DNA of 64,000 nt. Source: a virus. The position numbers and the translations under genes were made by a program. The notes beneath the pieces were generated by a model that saw nothing but the letters and a program-made list of their open reading frames with translations, was not told the DNA's origin and ran no database searches. The stretch is from positions 124,001 to 188,000 of IMG/VR virus record IMGVR_UViG_3300042544_001590. One strand, 5' to 3'. This document shows, one piece after another, positions 6,919-14,442 of this stretch (positions are counted from its first letter, which is position 1; each line of letters begins with the position of its first letter).

Positions 6919-7170
6919 ATGAAAATTAAACCAAAATTTGATTATGTTACAGGGGAATTTGATACTGATATTAATAAATTAATATGCGTCAAATCCCCAA
7001 AATATGGTATTGTTGATTTATGTTTTGATAATGAGGGTGGATTTAATCTACCATTCGCAAGAATCAAATTACATTCCAGCGATAAAGCGGTGGATGCTAA
7101 AAATGTTGTAGAAGATGCGTATGCGTTAGGTGAAGAAATAGCGAGAAGATGGAATGAATTTAAAGAATGA
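6919..7170 (+). CDS. hypothetical protein in the uvsY-uvsW operon
   Basis: An 83-residue protein with a beta-rich N-terminal half (FDYVTGEFDTD, GIVDLCFDNEGG) and a C-terminal helix (VVEDAYALGEEIARRWNEF). It begins at a stop-ATT-ATG junction with the previous gene, with GGAGGA 10 nt upstream of the ATG, and overlaps the UvsW start by 4 nt. Function unknown. Confidence 0.65.
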   Translation: MKIKPKFDYVTGEFDTDINKLICVKSPKYGIVDLCFDNEGGFNLPFARIKLHSSDKAVDAKNVVEDAYALGEEIARRWNEFKE

Positions 7171-8579
7171 TTATTTTTGACTATAAACCATCCAAACGAC
7201 AAGGACAGATCATTACCGATTCTGAAACCCTTGGTATGATTCGTAGTCATTTTTCAGTCAAGAATGACGGGGCATTTTTCGCCAAGAAGAAAGGACATAG
7301 ATTTGTCAAGGATCGAAAGTATGCCATCACTGCCACCGGATTGTTTGATTTTGGATTTCATGGGGAGATTCTGAAATATCTCAGAGACAATCAGATCACC
7401 GACATATCCCTAACGGATGCTTTCAAAAAGAGATTGAAATGTGGTGTGGGAATCGAGGAATTTTGGAATGATTTGAAATATGATGCGCGGTATTACCAGA
7501 AAGATTCAGTGATTGCTGGTCTGAAAAAAGGATTCGGGACATTTCTATTAGCCACATCTGCTGGGAAAAGTTTGGCTCAAGCCTTACTCATTGAAAATTA
7601 CACTCGAAACGTATCATTTGATACTTTCAAATGTCTCATAGTAGTCCCCGGTTTGTCTCTTGTGAACCAATTACAGGGGGATTTTGAGGATTATGGCGTG
7701 ACATTCACGTATTCAGGATGGACGGGGGGAACAGAACCTCAAGATACTCAAGTTGTGATATGCAATTCTGAGAACCTTCTTTCTCAATTTACCAACAATC
7801 CGTGGATTTTGAGCGTGAATCTGCTCATAACAGATGAGTGTCACAAGGTAGCAAGCGAGAATCAGATTTCCAAAATCATAAACAAAATCCACACACCCAA
7901 CAAATTCGGATTCACGGGAACGCTTTCCGATAAACCCATCGACCAATGGAAAACAATCGGGACATTTGGCTCCGTTATATATGAGAAGAAATCCAAGGAA
8001 CTTAGGGATGAGGGTTATATTTCCGATGTGGAAATCACAGCCCTGCAACTCAATCATCCCAAAACGATAAAATTTAAATATAAAGATGAACTGGAATATC
8101 TATACAAACACGAAAAAAGAAATCAGATCATCGCTAAATTGGCTGATTCAATCAGTGGTAATGTCCTTATCATGGTTAATCATCTTGATCACGGAGATAG
8201 TCTATTATCTCTTATGTCTTCCCGATCTGATAAAAGAGTGTTCTTTGTTAAAGGGGAAATGGAAGTGGAAAAAAGGAAAGAAATAATTGACATGATGGAA
8301 AAGAATGATAACATCATTTGTATTGCCATGGCATCCATCTTTTCAACTGGTATCAATATCAAGAATCTCCCCAATATCATATTTGCGGGACTTGGGAAGT
8401 CATTCATTCGGGTTGTACAATCCATTGGTCGGGGACTCCGGTTGCATGATAACAAATCCAAGCTACGCATCATTGATGTTTCGGATAATTTGAAGTATTC
8501 CATGTCCCATGCGTTACACAGGCAGGAAATATACGATCAAGAGCAAATTTTATGGAAAATTAAGGAGGTGTCGCTGTGA
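7167..8579 (+). CDS. uvsW: UvsW-like superfamily 2 DNA helicase
   Basis: A 470-residue SF2 helicase (T4 UvsW has 503). Visible motifs are Walker A ATSAGKS (129-135), DECH (223-226), motif III FTGTLSD near 255 and motif VI QSIGRGLR near 424, with a small N-terminal domain preceding the motor core. UvsW drives fork regression, Holliday-junction migration and R-loop removal, and helps switch T4 from origin to recombination-dependent replication. That fits a candidate R-loop origin about 1.3 kb upstream. Confidence 0.95.
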   Translation: MIIFDYKPSKRQGQIITDSETLGMIRSHFSVKNDGAFFAKKKGHRFVKDRKYAITATGLFDFGFHGEILKYLRDNQITDISLTDAFKKRLKCGVGIEEFWNDLKYDARYYQKDSVIAGLKKGFGTFLLATSAGKSLAQALLIENYTRNVSFDTFKCLIVVPGLSLVNQLQGDFEDYGVTFTYSGWTGGTEPQDTQVVICNSENLLSQFTNNPWILSVNLLITDECHKVASENQISKIINKIHTPNKFGFTGTLSDKPIDQWKTIGTFGSVIYEKKSKELRDEGYISDVEITALQLNHPKTIKFKYKDELEYLYKHEKRNQIIAKLADSISGNVLIMVNHLDHGDSLLSLMSSRSDKRVFFVKGEMEVEKRKEIIDMMEKNDNIICIAMASIFSTGINIKNLPNIIFAGLGKSFIRVVQSIGRGLRLHDNKSKLRIIDVSDNLKYSMSHALHRQEIYDQEQILWKIKEVSL

Positions 8580-8845
8580 TCGAACGTAGTAAGGAAGACA
8601 TTCAAAAGATCGTTGAAAAGTGGAGTTATCTTTTAAATGCACCGTTATCTGGTAACAAAACAGCAATGTTGATTGAATCACAAGAAAAAACATATACGCT
8701 GGATCAGGTAATAGAAAGTATTGAAGATAAAGTGTTTAAACAATATGTTGAAAATTTCAAGCACGACAATGATCATTATAATCCCGATGGATATATTTCG
8801 GTTTTAGTCAAACATCACATTAACAAACACAATATCAATTTATGA
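8576..8845 (+). CDS. hypothetical protein between uvsW and gene 55
   Basis: An 89-residue protein starting at a GTG that overlaps the uvsW stop, with a strong Shine-Dalgarno AGGAGGTG 6 nt upstream. This is one of the clearest ribosome binding sites in the window. It is mostly helical (SKEDIQKIVEKWSYLL, ESIEDKVFKQYVENF). It overlaps the start of gene 55 by 4 nt. No family recognised. Confidence 0.7.
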   Translation: MIERSKEDIQKIVEKWSYLLNAPLSGNKTAMLIESQEKTYTLDQVIESIEDKVFKQYVENFKHDNDHYNPDGYISVLVKHHINKHNINL

Positions 8846-9291
8846 CAGAAAAAAATGCCAAGAAACCACATTATGTTAATTCCAAGCTGTTCAAACAGCA
8901 ATTGGTGGAATACTATGAGACGGGAGCAAATCTGGACGAATTGGGAGTTCATCTGATGAACATTGCAGAGGGTTTGTCATATAAAATTAACTTTATTAGA
9001 TATTCTCAAAGCTGGAAATCTGAAATGATCGGGGATGCAGTTCTGAAAATGTATGCGGCTCTGGAAAAGAAATTGTATAACATCGAATCAGACTTCAACC
9101 CATTCTCATATTTCAACCGCATTGCTTGGAATGCTTTCTGCAACCGCATCAAGAAGGAGAACGGACAACACAAGGGTCTGGAGGACTACAAGGAGATGGT
9201 GTATATGGAAAGCATGAGTGGGCCAGATTCCATGGGACATGTTTACGTGAAACCGAATTTGGAGGGGGATGAATATGATGACAATGATTAA
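8842..9291 (+). CDS. 55: late-transcription sigma factor gp55
   Basis: A 149-residue protein matching T4 gp55, the highly diverged sigma70-family factor that directs host RNA polymerase to late promoters together with gp33 and the gp45 clamp. The conserved region-2-like core is visible: YSQSWKSEMIGDAVLKMYAAL (from about 54) followed by DFNPFSYFNRIAWNAFCNRI (about 82-101). It explains the CTAAATAA-type boxes through the window. The acidic C-terminus EGDEYDDND differs from the hydrophobic clamp-binding tail described in T4, so clamp contact here may be made differently. Confidence 0.9.
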   Translation: MTEKNAKKPHYVNSKLFKQQLVEYYETGANLDELGVHLMNIAEGLSYKINFIRYSQSWKSEMIGDAVLKMYAALEKKLYNIESDFNPFSYFNRIAWNAFCNRIKKENGQHKGLEDYKEMVYMESMSGPDSMGHVYVKPNLEGDEYDDND

Positions 9292-10303
9292 GAAACCTAA
9301 AATAGCACTATTTTCAGACCTTCATTTGGGTCTGTATGGAAATTCGACAGAGTGGCATGAAATCGCCTTGAAATGGGCTGATTGGATTGTGTCTGATCTG
9401 AAGAAAAAGAAGATTACGGATATATTTTTCCTTGGTGATTTCTTCCACAATCGTTCGGAGATTTCAGTCCAGACAATACATGTTGCATCAGAATTGATTG
9501 CCAAGTTCAAGGATTTCAACCTCTTGATGGTGATAGGAAACCACGATGCGTTCTACAAGAACCGTTCCGATGTCCATAGCTTGGGATTCCTCAAGGGACA
9601 TGATAACATCACCATCATTGATCAGAACTTGGAATTTGATGCATTTAATAAGAAATTGCTATTTGTCCCATGGAATCACGAATTACCCGAAGGTAAATTT
9701 GACTACATCTTTGGTCATTTTGAAATTCAAACATTCCAAATGAACAATTATAAGGTATGTGATCACGGATTCCAAGTCATGGATTTTCTAGCATCCCGAA
9801 CGACTAATGTTTGGAGCGGTCACTTCCACACCAAGAGCATCAAGAAATACAATGAAGGAACGATTCGATATATTGGCAACACATTCCACCACGATTTCAA
9901 CGATTGTGGAGATGACAAGGGTTATCACATTCTGAATCTGGAAGATGATTCCGTCGAATTTGTGAAAAATACGGTGTCTCCTGAATTTATTAAGATTCCC
10001 CTGTCCAAGATCAAGGACTACAAAGCGGAGGATGTGGAAGGAAACATAATCAAGCTAATCATTGACAAAGATGTGGAAGATGATAAGGTGGAGAAGTTCA
10101 AGATTTACCTGTCCAACTTTGCTCCTTTCCGTCTTACCACGGAATACAACGTGGCAACAAAGACAATTGGGGATGTTGAACAGGTGGATTCCATTGATAT
10201 TGTTGGTATGTTTGACGAATTTTATGAACAACTCAAGCTGGACGACGAACAATTAGTAAGAGTGAAGAAAATTAACGATGAATTGTATGACAAATGTAAG
10301 TAA
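9269..10303 (+). CDS. 47: recombination nuclease subunit gp47 (SbcD/Mre11-like)
   Basis: A 344-residue metallophosphoesterase. Metal-binding motifs are SDLHLG (16-21), GDFFHNR (56-62), GNHD (90-93), GH (149-150) and GHFH (184-187). With gp46 it forms the Mre11/Rad50-type complex that resects double-strand ends for recombination-dependent replication. Several in-frame ATGs lie at the start; the one at 9284 would begin MIKKPKIALFSDLH and is closest to the family start. It overlaps gene 55. Its C-terminal peptide (ELYDKCK) is echoed 268 nt downstream, see the repeats. Confidence 0.93.
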   Translation: MNMMTMIKKPKIALFSDLHLGLYGNSTEWHEIALKWADWIVSDLKKKKITDIFFLGDFFHNRSEISVQTIHVASELIAKFKDFNLLMVIGNHDAFYKNRSDVHSLGFLKGHDNITIIDQNLEFDAFNKKLLFVPWNHELPEGKFDYIFGHFEIQTFQMNNYKVCDHGFQVMDFLASRTTNVWSGHFHTKSIKKYNEGTIRYIGNTFHHDFNDCGDDKGYHILNLEDDSVEFVKNTVSPEFIKIPLSKIKDYKAEDVEGNIIKLIIDKDVEDDKVEKFKIYLSNFAPFRLTTEYNVATKTIGDVEQVDSIDIVGMFDEFYEQLKLDDEQLVRVKKINDELYDKCK

Positions 10304-10304
10304 T
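10280..10304 (+). repeat. gp47 3'-end repeat, copy 1
   Basis: Twenty-five bases covering the last codons of gene 47 (ELYDKCK and stop). They recur at 10548-10572 with 3 mismatches, in an order that would encode ELYEKCK and stop. Confidence 0.6.
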
Positions 10305-10541
10305 CCCCTGTTAAGAGCTTTCAAACATACAATAAAAATATCGGAACGCGAAAGAGATGTTCCCATGGAGGAATATATACACAAATATATATTAATGCAT
10401 GGAAGTTGTCTCATAATGGATAGAATCTTGAAAAGAGTTGGCGATAAGGATTCATTAACATTTGATGTTACATATATTTTCAATGATAATCCAACAGATG
10501 ATAAAATTGTCGAAGCTTTGATAAAAATAAACGCATTATAA
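10287..10541 (+). CDS. hypothetical protein, probable inserted cistron
   Basis: An 84-residue protein starting MTNVSNPLLRAF, with a helical N-terminal half (PMEEYIHKYILMHGSCLIM) and a beta-rich C-terminus (SLTFDVTYIFND). Its start lies inside the 3' end of gene 47 in another frame. A second copy of that 3' end follows the gene, so the cistron looks gained by recombination at the gene 47 tail. Function unknown. Confidence 0.6.
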   Translation: MTNVSNPLLRAFKHTIKISERERDVPMEEYIHKYILMHGSCLIMDRILKRVGDKDSLTFDVTYIFNDNPTDDKIVEALIKINAL

Positions 10542-10547
10542 TGAAAC

Positions 10548-10572
10548 GAATTGTATGAAAAGTGTAAGTGAT
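10548..10572 (+). repeat. gp47 3'-end repeat, copy 2
   Basis: A near copy (22 of 25 bases by eye) of 10280-10304. It overlaps the start of the next small gene in the same relative way that copy 1 overlaps the start of 10287-10541. Confidence 0.6.
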
Positions 10573-10791
10573 TTTGATTTGAAAAAGGTTTTTGTCGAAG
10601 AGGTCACTGAGCGTATTGGTCAACATGTTTTGGCAAGTAAGGTCAGAGATGCTACGATAGAAGATATTGAAAAAGAATTGGAAAATCATAAAAATGGTAA
10701 ATGTGGACATTCTATTGTTGAAGACACATATGGGTGGTTGTATGATTTTAGGGGGTGTGCTATTTGTGGAAAGGGACTTGGAACTGTATGA
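10555..10791 (+). CDS. small protein with Cys pairs
   Basis: A 78-residue protein starting MKSVSDFDLKKVFVEE. The C-terminal half holds CGHS, then CAIC (GCAICGKGLG), a possible zinc-binding knuckle. Its start sits inside the second gp47-tail copy, and its stop overlaps the start of the gp46 N-terminal half by 4 nt. It therefore lies between the two genes of a nuclease complex that are normally adjacent. Function unknown. Confidence 0.6.
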   Translation: MKSVSDFDLKKVFVEEVTERIGQHVLASKVRDATIEDIEKELENHKNGKCGHSIVEDTYGWLYDFRGCAICGKGLGTV

Positions 10792-11708
10792 AAAAAATAA
10801 TTTATAAAAAATTAAAAGGTCAAAATTTCCTTAGCATTGGCAACGATCAGATTGTGATTGATTTTCAATCTGGTTTCAATCTGATCACTGCTAAGAATAT
10901 CGACAACCCTGATCGCCAAAACGGGGGAGGCAAGTCAACATTGGCGGAACTTTTCTATTTCGCCCAATTTGGTAAAACCATCCGTGAAATTAAAAAGGAT
11001 TTCATCATCAACAATATCACCAAAGGAAAAGGTGCTATTGAATTGACGTTTGACGTAGAGACTGATAATGACACTCAGACATACACAATCAAGCGACAAC
11101 TCAAACCAAGCTCTGTAACTCTCTTAAAAGGAGATGAAGATATCACTAAGGATTCAATTGCCAATACTGATAAATTCATCTGTGATCTGATCGGTTCCAA
11201 TCCTGTGATCTGCCGTAGTTGTGATATTCTATCTCTTTCCGATAACATCCCGTTCATGGCGAAGAAACCAGAGGAGAAGCGCAAGTTTATCAATGATATT
11301 TTCTCTTTGGAAGTCTTTGGTAAGATGAGTAATGAATTGAAGAATCTGATTCGTGATAATAAAGGGGAGATGAACATTTCCACTGCAAGATTGGAAGAAC
11401 TTAACCACACTCTGGAAACGCTGAATGATCAGCAAGCGGATTATCTGAAGAAAGTCCAAGAACGGGAAGCAATCCTCGAACAAAAGCGTAAGGAGATCCA
11501 AGAGAAGATCGACGAAACGGAGGAAAAGATTGCTAAAATATCCATAACGGATGTCTCAACAATACAATTGGAGCAAGAGAAGTATCATGAAGCTTGGAGA
11601 AAATTGGATGGGAAGATCGGTCATGTGAACGATGCGATTTCATCCAAGGAGACTTTGAGAAAGTTGAAGGTGAAAGAAATTGAACAAATTGAGAAAGTAA
11701 CAAAATGA
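10788..11708 (+). CDS. 46: recombination ATPase gp46, N-terminal half (SbcC/Rad50-like)
   Basis: A 306-residue N-terminal half of a Rad50-type ATPase: Walker A NGGGKST (45-51), a Q-loop region, then the ascending coiled coil (about 190-306). It stops at the tip of the coil, before the zinc hook. The remainder of the protein is encoded from 12034. The TGA stop lies in the ATGA overlap with the inserted cistron at 11705. The start at 10788 is used because the residues before it do not fit the family. The two halves could assemble through their antiparallel coils and the gp47 partner. Confidence 0.9.
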   Translation: MKKIIYKKLKGQNFLSIGNDQIVIDFQSGFNLITAKNIDNPDRQNGGGKSTLAELFYFAQFGKTIREIKKDFIINNITKGKGAIELTFDVETDNDTQTYTIKRQLKPSSVTLLKGDEDITKDSIANTDKFICDLIGSNPVICRSCDILSLSDNIPFMAKKPEEKRKFINDIFSLEVFGKMSNELKNLIRDNKGEMNISTARLEELNHTLETLNDQQADYLKKVQEREAILEQKRKEIQEKIDETEEKIAKISITDVSTIQLEQEKYHEAWRKLDGKIGHVNDAISSKETLRKLKVKEIEQIEKVTK

Positions 11709-12031
11709 ACACGGAATGTGAAAATTTATCTGGAAGTATAGATATTGGAGAATACCAGAAAATGTTGGCAAGTGTCCCCAAAGCAGCTAAAGAATGTGGG
11801 ATGATTCAACATGAGGATGGATTGTATAAAATGTGGGTTGATTGTAAAGTGATTGATAAATTCACCAAAAACAAATTGTTTGGGGGTAGAAAATATTATT
11901 TTGTTCTCAATATCATGGGAATAACCAAAGAAATTCAAGTGGATGAAAATAATTACTACAATCAATCAGAGATGAATAGAATACATATGTATTCTGAAGA
12001 CCGTAAAACATGGTTCCCAACCAGACAATAA
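11705..12031 (+). CDS. unknown protein inserted into gene 46, paralogue of 18603-18935
   Basis: A 108-residue protein lying precisely between the two halves of gene 46. Residues from about 37 on (DGLYKMWVDCKVIDKFTKNK, GGRKYYFVLN, YYNQSE, KTWFPTR) match the protein at 18603-18935. The DNA is about 85% identical by my hand alignment, including an exact run of about 40 bases, while the first 35 residues are unrelated. It has no GIY-YIG, HNH or LAGLIDADG motif. A mobile or duplicated cistron is likely; its biochemical role is unknown. Confidence 0.8.
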   Translation: MNTECENLSGSIDIGEYQKMLASVPKAAKECGMIQHEDGLYKMWVDCKVIDKFTKNKLFGGRKYYFVLNIMGITKEIQVDENNYYNQSEMNRIHMYSEDRKTWFPTRQ

Positions 12032-12033
12032 AA

Positions 12034-12906
12034 ATGATTAAATGCGACAAATGCCTCCAAGATATTCCCCATACTCATGTGGAACATCTGGAGAAGATGA
12101 AAGAACAATATCAATCGGAATTGGATGATATTGTCAAGGAAATTGATGAATTGAAAGAACAAAAATCTCAATTCCATTCGAAAAAAGAAAAGGTTCAAGC
12201 TAAGGTAGCTGAGTTTCAGGATCAAATCAATGAATCGAAAGTCACCAAACAAAAATTGGAAGGTCTGGAAAACAGTCTCAAGCAATACAAAGATTCTTTG
12301 AACAACTTGAAGCTGGAAGAATTACCTAAACCAAATTTTGAGGAAAGTATTCAAAATACTTGGGTGAGACAAAATACTGAGAATGATAATTTCCGAATGC
12401 TTAAACAGAAATCAGATGATTATGAAATCTGTAAGTTCGTTCTTGGTGAAGAAGGTGTTCGTAGCTTTGTGGTGAAGAGACTTCTTTCCATGATGAACGC
12501 AAGCATTCAGCAATACATCAACGATCTTGGTATGTCCATCCGTTGTAAATTTGACGAATACTTTGATGAGCAGCTTTCCAATGACAAAGGTAAGGAGATT
12601 TCCTACTGGAACTTGAGCGGTGGTGAACGTAGAACAGTTGACCTCGCGTGTGCGTGGGCGTTCAAGGACTTGAAAAGGAAGATTTCGGGAGTGTCATCCA
12701 ATGTGGAATTTTTTGATGAATACCTCGATTCCACCCTAGATTCCACAGGAATTGATAAGTTGATCGAACAAATCAAACAACGAATTGATAGATTTGATCT
12801 TTCTGTTTATGTGATTTCCCATAGAACAGAAACCGCCAAACATGTTACAGGATCAGTAATTGAACTCGCTAAAGAAGGTGGAGTTACTAGGAGAATTTAT
12901 AATTGA
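12034..12906 (+). CDS. 46: recombination ATPase gp46, C-terminal half with zinc hook
   Basis: A 290-residue C-terminal half of gp46. It begins MIKCDKC, the CxxC zinc hook at residues 4-7, followed by the descending coiled coil (about 17-130), ABC signature LSGGERR (194-200), Walker B VEFFDEYLD (224-232) and H-loop SH (262-263). Nothing of the family appears to be missing between the two halves, which total about 596 residues. The ATG lies 2 nt after the stop of the inserted gene, so an ordinary internal Met codon seems to have become a start. Confidence 0.9.
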   Translation: MIKCDKCLQDIPHTHVEHLEKMKEQYQSELDDIVKEIDELKEQKSQFHSKKEKVQAKVAEFQDQINESKVTKQKLEGLENSLKQYKDSLNNLKLEELPKPNFEESIQNTWVRQNTENDNFRMLKQKSDDYEICKFVLGEEGVRSFVVKRLLSMMNASIQQYINDLGMSIRCKFDEYFDEQLSNDKGKEISYWNLSGGERRTVDLACAWAFKDLKRKISGVSSNVEFFDEYLDSTLDSTGIDKLIEQIKQRIDRFDLSVYVISHRTETAKHVTGSVIELAKEGGVTRRIYN

Positions 12907-12915
12907 CAAATGGAA

Positions 12916-12941
12916 AAACATGAATAAATCTCTTCATGTTT
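12916..12941 (+). promoter_or_regulatory. 9-bp hairpin enclosing a start codon
   Basis: AAACATGAA (12916-12924) and TTCATGTTT (12933-12941) form a perfect stem with an 8-nt loop. The 3' arm contains the ATG at 12936 of the glycosyltransferase gene, so translation could be blocked unless the hairpin is opened. There is no U-tract, so it is not a terminator. Confidence 0.55.
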
Positions 12942-14129
12942 CAAAAGTCTCCGTTTCCATCTCCTTTTGCTAAGAATCCCTATGCTGTAAAAAACACCAC
13001 CCAAGAACCCCCTAAAAAGGGCAACACTTATTTAAACTTCGGAGCCGATAGAGGGGGTTGTGGACAATGGCGCATAGGTTGGCCTGAATTACATATCAAT
13101 ATGTGTGGATTGGGGGATTCTTCCACCATTACCAAGATGGTTCTCAACAAGGATTGGTATCGGGATGTGAAAACCATCAAGCTCCAACGCCAATGTTCGA
13201 CTCAACAGAAAGAATTCTTTAAATTTCTCAAGAGTATCCAACCAGAATGCGGTTTCAAAATCATCTATGAAGTGGATGATGTGGTATTCCACGAAGAGAT
13301 TCCCGATTACAATTCCTACAAACACGCATTTGCTTCCGATGAGATTCGCCAGAACTGCGTGGACATGATGAACATGGCAGATGAGGTGACGGTGACATGT
13401 AAATACATGCGCGATCTTTTCATTGAGAAAACAGGACAACAAAAGACTTCCGTGATTCCCAACTTCCCTCCCGAATGGTGGATTGGTTCTCATTACAATT
13501 ATGGGAAGGTTATCCAGAACTTTGATAGGAACAAGAAAAAGCCGCGCATCCTCTATTCAGGATCGGGAGCGCACTTTGATGTGAAGAATGTCACGGGACA
13601 GCAAGATGATTTTTCCCATGTCCTGAAATTCATCATCGATAACCGTCATAAATATCAGTTCATTTTCATTGGTGCTTACCCACCTCCCCTGCATCCATAT
13701 ATCGAAAGTAAGGAAATAGAATTTCATCCATGGCAATCCCTGATGGATTATCCGAAGTTCATTGCTTCTTTGAATCCCCAATTGCTTCTTGCACCCCTGA
13801 AGGATATTCCGTTCAACAGGTCAAAGTCTGATATCAAATATATTGAGGGAGCTTGTTTGGGTATCCCCTGTATGGTTCAGGATATGGTGACGTATCAGGA
13901 TGCTCCCGATTTCCTAAAATTCACGGATTCCACCGATTTGGAACAGAAAGTGGAGACAATTCTGAATTGGAAGAACCGTTTCAAGTATTACAAGCTGGTT
14001 CCCGAGTTGAGAAAGCTTGGGGAAAGCAGATTCCTTGAAAGACCGGAGAATATCGGAGCGTTTATGGAAGCCCTGAATACACCATTCGGTGATCCTTCTC
14101 GCAGATTCATGAAATATTGGAATGATTAA
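12936..14129 (+). CDS. glycosyltransferase, GT-B (GT4-like)
   Basis: A 397-residue protein resembling GT-B fold glycosyltransferases of marine T4-like phages. Features are an N-terminal Gly-rich loop GADRGGCGQWRIGWP, the EVDDVV strand near 111, VTVTCKYMRDLF, then the C-terminal donor domain with RILYSGSGAHFDV, FIFIGAYPPP and SDIKYIEGACLGIPCMV, the position of the sugar-nucleotide contact. The acceptor may be a virion protein or modified DNA base; the sequence does not decide. The ATG lies within a 9-bp hairpin. It converges on 14126-14407 with a 4-nt overlap. Confidence 0.75.
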   Translation: MFQKSPFPSPFAKNPYAVKNTTQEPPKKGNTYLNFGADRGGCGQWRIGWPELHINMCGLGDSSTITKMVLNKDWYRDVKTIKLQRQCSTQQKEFFKFLKSIQPECGFKIIYEVDDVVFHEEIPDYNSYKHAFASDEIRQNCVDMMNMADEVTVTCKYMRDLFIEKTGQQKTSVIPNFPPEWWIGSHYNYGKVIQNFDRNKKKPRILYSGSGAHFDVKNVTGQQDDFSHVLKFIIDNRHKYQFIFIGAYPPPLHPYIESKEIEFHPWQSLMDYPKFIASLNPQLLLAPLKDIPFNRSKSDIKYIEGACLGIPCMVQDMVTYQDAPDFLKFTDSTDLEQKVETILNWKNRFKYYKLVPELRKLGESRFLERPENIGAFMEALNTPFGDPSRRFMKYWND

Positions 14130-14407
14130 TTCTTACCAAATTGGGAATATTGAGCGAGCGTTGGGCGGAGCCTTTCAAACATACCTTTTAAGTTTTCAAA
14201 GCTATTCATATTCGAAGGATTATTGAAAAAGGCTTTTTTATTGTTTTGGTAAAAATTGATAGTTCCTTTTAGATAATTTTCAATATACGAACAAAGTTCA
14301 TGCGCCTTTGCCTTGACTTTTTCTGTCTGTGGGTCATAATCATCGTAGGATGATTCCATATCAAGATTTTCGTAAATCATACTCAAGTCTTTGAAATAAT
14401 TATCCAT
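14126..14407 (-). CDS. late cargo-like protein
   Basis: A 93-residue helical protein beginning MDNYFKDLSMIYENLDMES, nearly the same leader as 27254-27751 (MNNYFKELGLIYENIL). After an acidic linker comes a helical domain with ELCSYIENYLKGTINFY and LKGMFERLRPTL. A late box lies 4 nt upstream of the ATG. A head-internal protein is inferred from leader and promoter. Confidence 0.7.
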   Translation of the reverse strand: MDNYFKDLSMIYENLDMESSYDDYDPQTEKVKAKAHELCSYIENYLKGTINFYQNNKKAFFNNPSNMNSFENLKGMFERLRPTLAQYSQFGKN

Positions 14408-14411
14408 AACA

Positions 14412-14419
14412 ATATTTAG
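14412..14419 (-). promoter_or_regulatory. late promoter box CTAAATAT
   Basis: Minus-strand CTAAATAT, 4 nt upstream of the ATG at 14407. Confidence 0.75.
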
Positions 14420-14442
14420 TGAATGATGTGGTGAATTATAAT

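Noticed and set aside
10788-12906. Gene 46 interruption as a sequencing frameshift, intein or intron
   Set aside because: A complete 108-codon gene with a paralogue elsewhere separates the halves. There are no intein splice residues, and start and stop codons are properly placed on both sides.
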